Shown one piece after another: positions 21,165 to 31,398 of a stretch of DNA of 64,000 nucleotides. Source of the stretch: Spirogloea muscicola (Eukaryota; Streptophyta; Zygnematophyceae; Spirogloeales; Spirogloeaceae); the NCBI GenBank assembly GCA_009602725.1, contig WELB01000109.1, positions 128,026 through 192,025 of the forward strand, in the 5' to 3' direction. Every line of letters begins with the position of its first letter. Position 1 is the first letter of the stretch. Below the pieces are notes generated by a model. The model ran no database searches, had not been told where the DNA came from, and was given only the letters and a program-made list of their open reading frames with translations. The position numbers and the translations under genes were made by a program.

Positions 21165-22291
21165 TGTAACGTTCCCTCCGTTTGGGAGTGCCAACGGTGC
21201 CGGTAACCTTACATGTTTGTATTTGTATTTGCCGCGGGAACGCTTCAACGGCCCCGGCCTCGCCCCGGCGCCGCGGCCCTAGGGCCCGGGCCCGTATCAG
21301 ACGTGCTCCGCCCCCGGCGCCGCGGCCCGCGGCCCCGGTTCCGTACCGCACGTGTTCCGTCCCCGGCGCCGCAGCCCGCGGCCCCGGTTCCGTACCGTAC
21401 TTGCGCTGCGCCGTCCTCCGGCGCCAAAGCCCGAACCGCCGCGAGGCGCCCCATCGCGCCCCGGGGGGGGGTGCCCTTTAAGGCGCCCCTCCATCTCGTT
21501 GGTGCCACCTCAGGCGCCCCGTCGCCACTCATTGGTGCTTGTCTGAAGCGCCGCTGTTGCGCTTCCTTGGTCTTGGCGGCGCCCCTTCGCGCCCCCTTGG
21601 CGCCACCCGAGTCGCCGCGCCGTGCCGCTCCAGGCGCCGCGTCGCGTCACCCGAGGTGCCGCGTCGCGCCTCCTCGGCGCCACCCGGGGCACCCCGTTGT
21701 ACCTCATTGGCTCTGCCAAGGCGCCCTTTCGCGCCGTCCCATAGCGCCGCGTTCACGCGCCGCTTCGCGCCTCCTTCGAGCCGCCCAAGGCGCCGCTTCG
21801 CGCCTCCTTGGAGCCGCCCAAGGCGCCGCTCTCCGTGTCCCCTTCGTCCGGCCCGCCCCCTCGGGGGAGGGCCTTGGGGGCGACCCTCGTCATACCCTCG
21901 GGGGAGGGGTGGCAGATGGAACGCTATATAAGTCGTAGGCCTCGGCCGGGCTCTCGGGAGTCCGACCAGCGCCGAGAGAGACACAGCCCTGCTGCTGCCT
22001 AGCCAGCTCTGCTGCTGCCTGCTGCCGCCGCAGCCGCCACAGCTCTGCTGCTGCCGCCTGCTGCCCAGCCCGTCGCCGCAGCTCGTCGCTGCCGCCCCGC
22101 CGGCTCTCTGTAAGTCTATGGTAGAGTCACCGCCCTAGGGCGGTGCCTCAGGGTAAGACTTCCGCTGCGCTCTGTGCTCGTATGTGCGTTGGCGTTCTCC
22201 TGTATGAGGGTTGTCCACTAAACACCCTATGCTTTAATCCAAATCAGGACATTCTGACCCTTTCTGTGTGATTAGGGGCAGAGATGTTACA
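21165..22291 (+). repeat. Solo LTR-5, flanked by CCCCC
   Basis: Starts TGTAACGTTCCCTCCG and ends GGGGCAGAGATGTTACA (1127 bp). The U3 is very GC-rich, with GGCGCC-containing repeats of about 39 bp. The flanks are CCCCC on both sides; this fits a 5-bp duplication but is low complexity. R-U5 hairpins: ACCGCCC-TA-GGGCGGT at 22129-22144 and ACATTCTGACCCT...AGGGGCAGAGATGT at about 22249-22287. Confidence 0.85.
21925..21932 (+). promoter_or_regulatory. TATA box of LTR-5
   Basis: TATATAAG in GAACGCTATATAAGTCG, the position equivalent to the TATAAGTA box of the other families. Confidence 0.6.
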
Positions 22292-22609
22292 CCCCCCCTC
22301 CCGCGTCCACCCCTTCGGCCTGCCCGAAAAGCGACAGCTGGCACCCCCCACCCCCAATACGCGAGGTTTCAAATACGGTTCTGCACGTGCAGGCGGCCTC
22401 GGCCTCCGTGACCGTGTCCACCCTCCCACCGGGGCAGGCGCCAGGCATCCGTCCGTCCGTCGCAGACCCTACTTTTCACCGCATTTCCTTGGGTGTCCAC
22501 CACGTGGAGTCTGATTCGTTGCCTACTTCCGTACTGATCTGACTTATCGACGTTATCTGGCAGCCGACATCATCTGGCACGACAGTGTTCCATACACCGC
22601 GCGACACGG
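22292..22609. other. No recognisable feature
   Basis: C-rich start (target of LTR-5), then unassigned sequence before the integrase remnant. Confidence 0.3.
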
Positions 22610-23190
22610 ACAGACGTGAAGCACAGTGAGCTAAGTGCATGGCCATATTCCGTTTCCAGTGAGTGTACCGCCCTGGAAGTATGAACGTTGCGGACTTGGT
22701 GAACAGCAACATTGCAGGGGCAGTTGCGGCGGCTGTCTTGCACGCTTCCGGGGTTCCGACCGCAGACGTGCGGCCTACTCGTGGAGCTGCTCGGCAGTCC
22801 ACCGCCAACCTCTTTGAGCTGTATGTGTGTATTCGAAATGGGTATGGTACAGACGCATGGTTAGCAGATGAAAGCAATACACGCACCCTAATAAACGACC
22901 AAGGCTTCTGGTGGCGAGGTGACGCCGTTGTAGTCCCCGACTGCAATGCCTTGCGCAGCAGTATCTTACAAGAGCTGCATGAGCCTCCGCATAGTAGTCA
23001 TTTGGGTATGGGAAAGACAAAGAAAGAAACCAGCTTCTCTTTTGGTGGCCGGACTCAAGAGTCCAAGTCAAGTCTTCTGTGAAGACTTGTGCCACCTGCC
23101 AGCACAGTAAGGCACGCACTTATGAGCCTGCTGGGTTGCTCCAACCGTTGGAGATTCCTACAAGGAATTGGTCTGATATAAGTGTGAAAC
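22610..23190 (+). pseudogene. Ty3/gypsy integrase HHCC fragment
   Basis: Encodes the RNase H-integrase linker (NVADLVNSNIAGA), FELYVCIRNGYGTDAWLADE, GFWWRGDAVVVPDCNALRSS and LQELHEPPHSSHLG, then a frameshift and CATCQHSKART-like text ending at GLLQPLEIPTRNWSDISV. It is related to the host element at 34405-36188. It is cut by a minus-strand LTR-3 with its primer binding site. Confidence 0.8.
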
Positions 23191-23203
23191 CTCTGATACC
23201 AAA
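23191..23203 (-). promoter_or_regulatory. Primer binding site beside LTR-3
   Basis: On the minus strand TTTGGTATCAGAGG follows the LTR end. Only this site, and no internal region, is left of the element. Confidence 0.7.
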
Positions 23204-23927
23204 TGTGACGTCCTGATCCCTAAACACGCAGTTAGGGGTTAGTACGTCCTTATTGAGTTCGGACCTAGGGGGTTTAGGAACTACCCCCCTTACATAGTGG
23301 AAAGCCATGCATAGTGGAACGCCAGCGCACACGGTGCACTCAAGTGCATCACATAATACAGCGGAAGGCTTACCCAGAGGCGCTGCCAGAAGGCGGCGAC
23401 TCTACCAAGGGTCTGGTTTAGTAGCTGTCCCCAGATGGGGTGCAACCATGGCACTTACGAAGAGCCGGCGATGTCCGTAGCAACGAGCTGCGGCAACAAG
23501 CTGAGCAGCAGACGGCAGCAGCAGGACTGGGGCGGCGGCTGCGGTAGCAGGCAAGCAGGGCTATGCCTCTCTCTGGGCGTAACTGGCCCGACTGAGGAGT
23601 CTGGCCTCGGCCTACTACTTATAGCGTTCCACCTACCACACCTTCCCCGAGGGTGTGACGAGGGTAGCCCCAAGGAACGGCCCCTGGAGGAGCGGACCCG
23701 CAGGATGGGGACACGACTGGCGCGTGATGCGCAAGGTGCGGGCTCGAGTGGCGCGAGCCTGACGAATGGTACACGAGTCCTGGGGACTGGCGCGTGCCGC
23801 GCGTGACTGGGGCGTGCTGCGCGTGACTGGCGCGTGAAGCGCGTAACTAGCGTGTGGCGCGCGTGAAGCCGCGCTTGAAGCCGCTTACGGGTACCGTTTT
23901 GTTCTCCCAAACGGGGGGGCCGTTACA
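23204..23927 (-). repeat. LTR-3, minus orientation, with attached PBS
   Basis: Minus strand: starts TGTAACGGCCCCCCCGTTTG at 23927 and ends TAGGGATCAGGACGTCACA at 23204. It holds the GCCGCCTTCTGGCGGC hairpin. The full LTR plus 13 nt of primer binding site is present, but the rest of the element is gone. Confidence 0.85.
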
Positions 23928-24865
23928 CCCTGACTCTGTTGTACTCTTGACAATGTCGTGCGGTGCACCCATCCTCTTCGTTGTGAAGTAGGCTCTCGGA
24001 TGTTCATCGAGTAAGAGCTCTGAACGAGCTCACTGTCAAGATAGCATGCCTTTTGCTTAGCATTGATGATCTGTATCATTTTTTTTGCGGGAGCTTAGGT
24101 GCATAGCTCCCTCGCTCTGCAAAGTGGTGATGACCACTTCGTCTCACACCTGATGAAGTCCCATAGATGGCTTGTGGTAGGCCGCTGGTCTACTTCGGAT
24201 GCAAGATGCTCCGTTTGGTTTCACCAAAAGCACTTGCCACGTGTCAGGTTGTGATCATGAGATTTGGCCCCTACTGTGTGACTCTGTGCTGGTTCTTTAA
24301 TGGCAGACTGGTGGTGTTCAGAATAACGCCTGAGGATCACGTACTGCACCTGCAGCATGTCCTGCAATTGCTGCGTGCAAATCAACCGTAAGCCCAAAAC
24401 ATGTGTAACCAGCCGGGACATACATAGGGCATGTTGTAAGAAAGACAGGGGTTTGCGTCAACCCACCAAAGTAGTAAAGGACTGTAGTAGACAATGTGCC
24501 ACAGAATGTGCAACAATTGCGTTCATTTTTGGGATTCGCAAACTACATCGGTACGGAAGTTCCTGTAAGGATGCGGAAGTATGGCATCTCCTTTTACGAA
24601 GCTCACTCGTAGGACGTAAGCTGAGTCTGGACGTCTAAATGCCACAGGGCATTTTAGGATATGAAAACGGGTCCTGGTGCATCCACCCGTTTTGGCCTTG
24701 CCTCGAGAAGGCGTGCCATTAGTAGCGACGCCTCTTTGATCGGCACTGGTGCCGTTGTCTTGCAGGAGGGTCATCCCGTAGCATTTGAAGGTAGCCTGCT
24801 TTTTCTCGCAGAGCATAACTTCGCTCGGGGGAGCAAGAGCTCCTTGCTGTTGTGCACGCCATACG
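23928..24865 (+). pseudogene. Degenerate pol, first half (RT-RNase H) of host element F2
   Basis: RT motifs in decayed form: GAPILFVV at about 23966, MLRLVSPKALATCQVVIMRF (compare LTNAPATFQAVMSRVF), TPEDHVLHLQHVLQLLRANQ, then SDASLIGTGAVVLQEGHPVA and SKSSLLLCTPYV. The reading continues at 34405 after removal of the LTR-5/element B insertion (target duplication ATACG). The same family is seen at 4150-5266. Confidence 0.8.
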
Positions 24866-25332
24866 TGTAACATCTCTGCCCCTAATCACACAGAAAGGGT
24901 CAGAATGTCCTGGTTTAGATTAAAGCATAGGGTGTTTAGTGGACAACCCTCATACAGGAGAACGCCAACGCACATACGCGCACAGAGCGCAGCGGAAGTC
25001 TTACCCAGAGGCACCGCCCTAGGGCGGTGACTCTACCATAGACTTACAGAGAGCCGGCGGGGCGGCAGCGACGAGCTGCGGCGACGGGCTGGGCAGCAGG
25101 CGGCAGCAGCAGAGCTGTGGCGGCGGCGGTGGCAGCAGGCAGCAGCGGAGCTGGCTAGGCAGCAACAGGGCTGTGTCTCTCTCGGCGCTGGTCGGACTTC
25201 CGAGCCCGGCCAGGGCCTACTCCTTATATAGCGTTCCATCTGACACCCCTCCCCCGAGGGTGTGACGAGGGTCGCCCTCACGGCCCTCCCCCGAGGGGGC
25301 GGGCCGGACAAAGGGGACACGGAGAGCGGCGC
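24866..25332 (-). repeat. LTR-5, 3' half (split by element B)
   Basis: Minus-strand LTR-5 ending TGTTACA at 24866. It is interrupted at 25332 by element B and resumes at 33742-34404. The full LTR is flanked by ATACG (24861-24865 and 34405-34409). Confidence 0.9.
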
Positions 25333-26607
25333 TGTAATGAAACGCCGTCTGGTTAAGCCACATGGCTCTGTTGGCATTACATGACCGAATATTTGGGCCA
25401 GGTGCCCTGCCAGCTGCTAGGCTGGCTGGCCGGTGGCCAGCCCGGGTGCGGGTCCCGCCCGTCCGGAAATACCCCTCGAGGATCCGCCTGAAGCATTCCT
25501 GACCCTTAAGACACAGTCGAGGGTCAGTTATGTCCTGATTGAGTTCGGTCGTTGGGGTTTTGAGACAAACCCCCAGCACAGCGAAGCACCCCGTGTATCA
25601 CACAGCGGAAGTCTTGGCCTGAGATGCTGCCGACAATCAGCAGCTCACCTCTCAAGTGCGGGCCAGCGACTGCAGTCACAGTCTTACTCACAGAGAGCCG
25701 ATGAAGATCCGCCACGACGGGATGCGGCGACGGGCTGCGCCAGCAGGCAGCAGCAGGGCTGCGTCGGCCGGCTGCGGCAGCAGGCGGCAGCAGGGCTGCG
25801 CCTCTCTCTCGCGGGCTTCACTGAGATTGACCGAGTTACCCGAGTCTGCTCTCAGCCCTACTTGTAGTGCTTCACGTGCCACCCTCCCCAGGGGATCTCT
25901 GGAAGGTTCGTCTCAGGGCCCACCTTGGGAAGGCGGGCCCGACAAGGGGAATCTAGTACGTGGCCAGGCCACGCGGCTTCCATCTGGAAGTGGCGGCCAG
26001 TGGCGACCAATGGCGGCCAACGGCGNGCGGCGCCCTGCGGCGCTGGCTTGCGGCGCCGCCAGTGCGTCACGGGTGTGGCGCGGCGTCACGGGCGCAGGCG
26101 CGCCACACGTGTCACATACACGTCATTACGGGTGTGTCGGCAGATACCAGAGTATGCCGAGAAGCTTCTCTCCGGAAGTCCAGGATTCGCCACCTCTGCT
26201 GGAGGCGGCGCGCCTGTGCGTCACATCGCTGACAGGCGCGTCACACTGCGCGTCACCTCGCGCAGGTCACTCGCGCGTCACATGCGCGTCGCACGCGTCA
26301 GGCACGGGGAAGCACCAAGGAGCCTCAGGGGCAGAGGCTCCACAGTCAGTTCGAGCAGAGGAAGCCTTGGAGCAGCCTTGCCGCTGCTCGCCGCCGCAGC
26401 CGCCGCCGCACTGCGCTGCGGGGCCTGCTGCGCCGGCCTGCGCCCAGGAGGTGGAGTCGCCGTCAAGGCAGTGCCACAGGGCCTGTCCTCCGCTGGGCTA
26501 TGCGCTAGTGCTTCCTTGTGTAGTGGGTTGGCCCCTAAACCCCCTATGCTCGAACACAATAAGGACTCTCTCCCTCTAAATGCGTGTTCAGGGCGAGATT
26601 CGTTACA
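25333..26607 (+). repeat. 5' LTR-1 of element B
   Basis: Starts TGTAATGAAACGCCGTCTGG and ends GGGCGAGATTCGTTACA. About 80 bp of the normal LTR (the CCAAGGGAGGATCCTTGGGC to GGGGGGTGG part seen at 32775-32855) is replaced by an inverted LTR-2 fragment. Confidence 0.88.
25489..26303 (-). repeat. LTR-2 fragment inside element B's 5' LTR
   Basis: Minus strand: from about ACGCGTGCGACGCGCATGTG to GGGTCAGGAATGCTTCA at 25489. The first ~60 bp of LTR-2 are missing. The right junction shares GGCACG with LTR-1, which suggests microhomology joining rather than normal integration. The single N of the window (26026) lies here. Confidence 0.75.
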
Positions 26608-26609
26608 AT

Positions 26610-26621
26610 TGGTATCAGAGG
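26610..26621 (+). promoter_or_regulatory. Primer binding site of element B
   Basis: TGGTATCAGAGG, two bases after the LTR end; complementary to the 3' end of plant-type initiator-Met tRNA (known PBS of most plant LTR elements). Confidence 0.85.
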
Positions 26622-27081
26622 TGGTCTTGCATCCATCGTGCTTGTGACTTTTTGTGCTCGCTGATGATGCAAGGATCTCCTTGATATTCTGGCCTGACAT
26701 TTTCAGTCAAAGAAGTGCTTGCCAGACGTTGGTCCGTGGAACGGCTCCACTGATGCGCCGGGTGCAGAGGCATCTTTGTGCAGAGCCGGCAACGGCCAAC
26801 GCCACATTGCGGACTGATCCTCCAGGACCACTTGCTGTGTTCGCTCCTTTTGAGGTGAAGCTTGGGCTTGCAGCTTTGTGTGGTGAGGTCAGTCGTGTGC
26901 CCAGCATTGCTCGCGAGCATCGGTCTTGGTCACATTGCGGCTGTCTGCCTGCCTGTTGATTGAGGTGTGGATTTGTGTGCTGCCTTGCTTGCTCGCTCGC
27001 TGCTGCAGCAGTCTTGCGATGTCTTGTATTGCAGTATGGAGGGTGTCGTCTGCTGACTGCCGGAGCTGAATTGATCCTTCA

Positions 27082-28478
27082 GTGTCCCTCAGACAGATTG
27101 GCTTCACGGACCTCCAGCGCAAGATCCGGCCCTCGGGCTGCGGCGCGGTTGGCTGCGGATGCAGCGGCTGCAGAAGCGCGGTCGGTTGCGGATGCAGCGG
27201 CTGCAGAGGCGCAGTTGGCTGCGGATGCAGCGGCTGTCGCGGAGCGGACCGCTGTGGATGCAGCGGCTGCCGCGGAGCAGAACGCTGTGGATGCAGCGGC
27301 TGCTCTAGCACGGCCGGCTGTGGACTCAGCGGCTGGGGCAGGGCCAGATACTGTGGATGCAGTGGCTGCTGCGGGGCAGCCCTGGAGGGGCACGCCGAGC
27401 TCGGAGCCGAAGGCAACGAGGGCTTGTCGGCTGAGGAGGTGCGCCGGATGGCCCTTCTCGAGCAATACTTGGCGGCAACCAAGCCGACGGCGGACCCAGC
27501 GCAATACCGGCTCAACGCAAGGATTTGCACAGAGCAGCGGTCCCTCCTCGTCCGGCAGCGCGCCACCGAGCGGCACATGCAAGAGGTGGATTCCTTGGTG
27601 CATTTGGTGCGGAAGAGCAACGGCCCCCCGGAGCATGGACTTGCTCGGGCGCATGTACCCCGGCAATACTCCGGTCACGGCGACCGAGGTGGGTGCCAGC
27701 CTTGGCTCGACGAGATGGACGAATGGTTCGTCTGCTCGCTCACGACGGCGGAGGCCCGCGTGCGCCTCGCGTCAACCTACCTCGTCGGGGAGCCAAGAGA
27801 ATGGTGGAATTCCATCAAGAGGGGCGAGACGCCTGCAGAGTACAACCGATGGGAGTTCTTCTGCAAATCTCTCTTAGCCACATATGGAGACCCTCACGAG
27901 GAGCTGCGTGCCCGTGACGACCTCGATGCTCTCCACATGGAGGGTGAAGGCAAGGAGGCCTTTGAGGCTTATCTGCGGACCTTCCGGCTTCTGCTCTCCA
28001 AGCTCCACACCGAGCCCATGCGGCCGATTGAGCAATGCCAACGCTTCAAGGCTGGACTGCCCAAGCGTTGTCGCGACGCCGTCGCGGTGGATTCCGCAAC
28101 GGCGAAGCAGCTCACTGACCTCACAATGATGGTGGAGCACGCCCGCAAGGTGCTCGGCACGGTCAATCTTGCAGGTCCGAGCAAGCGGCCCCTGCTGCAG
28201 GCAGGCGGTCCTGATGCAGACTGACGCAACAGGCGGTTCCAACCACGCCAAGGTTCGAACGCGCGTCCACAGGAGAGGGTTTTCCCAAGCCGCGCGTGGA
28301 GGGAGCTGGATGCTTCAAGTGCGGGGAGCTGGGCCACATGTCCAGGGACTGCACGGCGGCCTCTACGGGGCCACGTCCACAGCGCCCGATGGGCCGGGAC
28401 AAGGGCGGCTTCAAAGGGAAGCGTGAGTGCCTAACCTTGGCCTCTGAGAACCACATCAATCCAGCCAGACGCACTTGA
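27082..28478 (+). pseudogene. Element B gag (frameshifted)
   Basis: An N-terminal minisatellite (about 27130-27350) reads AADAAAAEARS-like in one frame and VGCGCSGC in the next. One base missing near 27377 puts the Ala frame out of phase with the gag core. The core runs GLSAEEVRRMALLEQYLAAT, WLDEMDEWFVCSLTTAEARV, EWWNSIKRGETPAEYNRWEF, GDPHEELRARDDLDALHMEG and VEHARKVLGTVNLAGPSKRP, with a stop at 28224. The zinc knuckle (28311-28352) is in another frame: CFKCGELGHMSRDC, a complete CX2CX4HX4C. No ATG opens the long frame (it begins with GTG), whereas element C has an ATG 16 bases further in. Confidence 0.88.
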
Positions 28479-29364
28479 GCTGTTTGATCTTGCTGGCATT
28501 GCTTGCCCGCCAACCGTGCCGGTTGTGCGCTCCATCTCTGCTATTTTGCAAGGCCTGGAGGCTGGAGGGCCTCTATTTGTGTGGGTTGCCCACAATGCTT
28601 TGCAAATGGCTGTTGATGTCTACTTGAGCTGGCCTGAGCGCCGTGAGGCTGAAGAAATGCTGTTCTTCATTGTGCCGCAGAGGCGCGGCGTACCTAATCG
28701 AGCTCCGCTGGGGATGGACCTGCTGTCCTCGCACGAGGCAGGTCACACGCTCCTCAGGCGTAGCGTTGATGCTTATGAGCATAGGCCTTACCCGACCTCG
28801 GTCCGGGTCTACGTCGCTCGCACCCCATTCCTTGGCAGCGTCCATGGTGGACATACTATGCTGTTTGAGGGGCTGGTTGCTTCGGCACCGGCTAGGTTCC
28901 TCGTAGACTCAGGGGCCTCGGTGTCCTTCGTGAGTAGGGATTTGGTGTGCTCCGCTGGCTTGCATTTGCAAGCAGACGGTCTATCTAGAGTGACATTGGC
29001 CGATGGCCACCCCACCAATGTGCTGGGTTTGTGCTCAATTCCAACTCGCATTCAGCAATATAAAGCCGAGGTGCTTTGCTACGCAACTGCGTTGTTCGTC
29101 GCTTTTGATGTCACATTGGGAGACGATTGGCTTCGTGCCACATCAGCATGCCTTGACTATGAACGCCGAACTTGCACGGGACAACGTGGCGCACGGCGCC
29201 TTGTCCTATGCAAGCAGCTCCCCTGTGCACCGCCGCTGGCGGCAGGGGCTCCCATTCTGCTGTCCGCCATGCAGATGAAGCGGCTGATTCACAAGAACAC
29301 TGTCGAGACGGCATTTCTAGTGATGGTGGCGTTCAATTATGACGAGAGCCTGACTTGTGTGTGA
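28479..29364 (+). pseudogene. Element B protease region
   Basis: Open from about 28516: LELFDLAGIACPPTVPVVRS, then YLSWPERREAEEMLFFIVPQ, then the aspartic protease FLVDSGASVSFVSRDLVCSA (catalytic DSGA at about 28908). ADGLSRVTLADGHPTNVLGL and the flap-like region VARTPFLGSVHGG precede or surround it. It ends in ESLTCV plus stop. In element A the same point reads through into CVNAADSHGG, so one indel separates protease from RT here. Confidence 0.85.
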
Positions 29365-30329
29365 ATGCTGCGAATTCACATGGCGAAATTCTTGATAAGC
29401 TGCTGGATGAGTTTGCGGACGTGTTTCCCGACTCTCTTCCGGACGGTCTCCCTCCTCACCGAGGTGTGGCTCACACATTCCCATTGGAGCCAGGCGCTCA
29501 CCCGCCTTACCGTCCCATGTACCGGCTTAGCCCTCTCGAATTTCGAGAGATGCAATCCCAGGTCGAGGACCTGCTGGCGAAGGGCTACATTGAGCCCTCT
29601 CAGTCGCCATACGGAGCACCCATTCTCTTTGTCAAAAAGAAGGATGGCACTCTACGGATGTGCATCGATTATCGGGCTTTGAACAAGCTTACCATCAAGA
29701 ATCGATATCCATTGCCTCGAATAGATGATCTGTTCGATTGGCTCGCAGGGGCTACGGTGTTTAGCTCCCTGGACCTGGCAAGTGGGTATCATCAAATTCG
29801 AATCACGCCTGCAGATGTTCCGAAGTCAGCGTTTCGGACACCGCTTGGACATTTTCAGTTCAAAGTGCTGAGCTTTGGTCTAACCAATGCACCGGCGACT
29901 TTCCAGGCGGTGATGTCGAGGGTCTTTGGCCCCTTGCTCTATCATCTTGTGCTGGTATATCTGGACGATATCCTCCTGTTCAGCAAAACACCTGAGGATC
30001 ACGCAAAGCACCTGCGCCAAGTGCTGCAGCTGCTGCGTGACAATCACTTGTGCGCAAAGCGGTCCAAGTGCGCATTTTACCAGCCAGAATTGACATACCT
30101 CGGGCATGTCGTAGGCAAGGACGGAATACGTGTTGAATTCAAAAAGACTTCGGTCGTACGGGATTGGCTCGTGCCAAAGACAGTCCCTGCATTGCGCTCC
30201 TTTTTGGGCTTTGCAAACTACTTTCGAAAGTTCCTACAAGGCTATGAAAATTTGGCACTTCGTCTTACGAAGTTGACTCGTAAGGACGTACCTTGGGAAT
30301 GGTCGTCCGAATGCCAGAGTGCATTTTAG
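29355..30329 (+). CDS. Element B reverse transcriptase ORF
   Basis: 324 codons without a stop. Motifs in order: LLDEFADVFPDSLPDGLPPH, HTFPLEPGAHPPYRPMYRLS, GAPILFVKKKDGTLRMCIDY (fingers), FSSLDLASGYHQIRITPADV (motif A, first catalytic Asp), GLTNAPATFQAVMSRVFGPL (motif B), VLVYLDDILLFSKTPEDH (motif C, YLDD, at about 29957), LGHVVGKDGIRVE and LRSFLGFANYFRKFL (connection). All catalytic residues are intact. It is part of a Pol polyprotein and has no own start codon; it follows a frameshift after protease and ends at a TAG in SAF-stop (30327-30329). Confidence 0.88.
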   Translation: MCVNAANSHGEILDKLLDEFADVFPDSLPDGLPPHRGVAHTFPLEPGAHPPYRPMYRLSPLEFREMQSQVEDLLAKGYIEPSQSPYGAPILFVKKKDGTLRMCIDYRALNKLTIKNRYPLPRIDDLFDWLAGATVFSSLDLASGYHQIRITPADVPKSAFRTPLGHFQFKVLSFGLTNAPATFQAVMSRVFGPLLYHLVLVYLDDILLFSKTPEDHAKHLRQVLQLLRDNHLCAKRSKCAFYQPELTYLGHVVGKDGIRVEFKKTSVVRDWLVPKTVPALRSFLGFANYFRKFLQGYENLALRLTKLTRKDVPWEWSSECQSAF

Positions 30330-30862
30330 GGGATCCAGCACGTGCTGACGTCTCCGCCTGTGCTGGCCTTTCCACGGGAAGGCGTGCCATATGAGCTTGT
30401 CTGCGATGCCTCTTTGACCGGCATTGGTGCCGTGCTCTTGCAAGAGGGTTACCCGTCAGCGTTTGAGAGTCGCCTGCTAATACCTGCAGAGCGAAATTAC
30501 ACTACGGGCGAGCAGGAATTGCTGGCTGTGGTGCACGCCTTACGTGTCTGGCGTTGCTACCTGGATAGAGTGGCATGTACAGTTGTCACGGATAATTGCC
30601 CGTTGACATAGTTCCACACACAGCAGCATTCGACTCGGCGACAAGCTCGATGGTCGGAGTGCGTTTGAGAGTCGCCTGCTCATACCTGCAGAGCGAAATT
30701 ACACTACGGGCGAGCAGGAATTGCTGGCTGTGGTGCACGCCTTACGTGTCTGGCGTTGCTACCTGGAAGGTGTGGCATTTACGGTTGTCACGGATCATTG
30801 CCCGTTGACTTATTTCCACACACAGCAGCATTCAACTCGGCGTCAAGCTCGATGGTCGGAGT
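30330..30862 (+). pseudogene. Element B RNase H with 202-bp mosaic duplication
   Basis: After the stop the sequence continues VLTSPPVLAFPREGVPYELV and CDASLTGIGAVLLQEGYPSA. The segment from GCGTTTGAGAGTCG at 30459 to 30660 is repeated at 30661-30862 (period 202 bp, not a multiple of three). Copy 1 encodes YLDRVACTVVTDNCPLT then a stop. Copy 2 encodes YLEGVAFTVVTDHCPLTYFH. Copy 1 matches element A at the differing sites, so the two copies come from different parents. Confidence 0.85.
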
Positions 30863-31398
30863 GCATTGCACAATTTGACTTCCAATGGGTTTATCGACCT
30901 GGCCGTCTTAATGTTGCGGACCCTGTGAGTCGCAACATTAGCGGCGCTGCTGCGTTGGCCACCTTGAATGCTTCTGGAGTGCGGGCTGCTGGATTGCGTC
31001 CAACTCGTCAAGCTTCTGAGCTACCCACGGCAGACCTCTCTGAGCTCTATGTCCGTATCCGTCAAGGGTATGGCACCGACCCGTGGTTTGCTGAGGCCGC
31101 CAACGTGAGTACCCTCACCGATGACAAAGGCTTTTGGTGGCAAGGTGACGCTATTGTGGTCCCGGACTGCAATGCCTTGCGCACTGACATACTGCAGGAG
31201 CTTCATGATCCGCCTTACAGTGGTCATCTGGGCGTGGGCAAAACCCAAAAGGCTGTGCGACGCCTCTTTTGGTGGCCGGGCTTTTCAGCCCAGGTGCGCG
31301 CTTTTGTGGTCAGTTGTGCCACATGCCAGCGTAGTAAGGCAATCCCTGGCAAACCTGCCGGTTTACTTCAGCCCTTGCAGATTTCGGAGCGGAATTAG
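30863..31398 (+). pseudogene. Element B integrase, zinc (HHCC) domain
   Basis: Continues from RNase H copy 2: VYRPGRLNVADPVSRNISGA, SELYVRIRQGYGTDPWFAEA, LTDDKGFWWQGDAIVVPDCN, then LQELHDPPYSGHLGVGKTQK and VVSCATCQRSKAIPGKPAG, giving the HX4H...CX2C pattern of retroviral-type integrases. It ends at a TAG in SERN-stop, where other copies read WSDV. Confidence 0.88.

Noticed and set aside
21213-21938. Plus ORF of 241 codons in LTR-5
   Set aside because: Encoded by U3 repeats of a solo LTR; other frames are equally open.
26610-26621. tRNA gene suggested by TGGTATCAGAGG
   Set aside because: Only the complement of a tRNA 3' end; no cloverleaf. It is a primer binding site.
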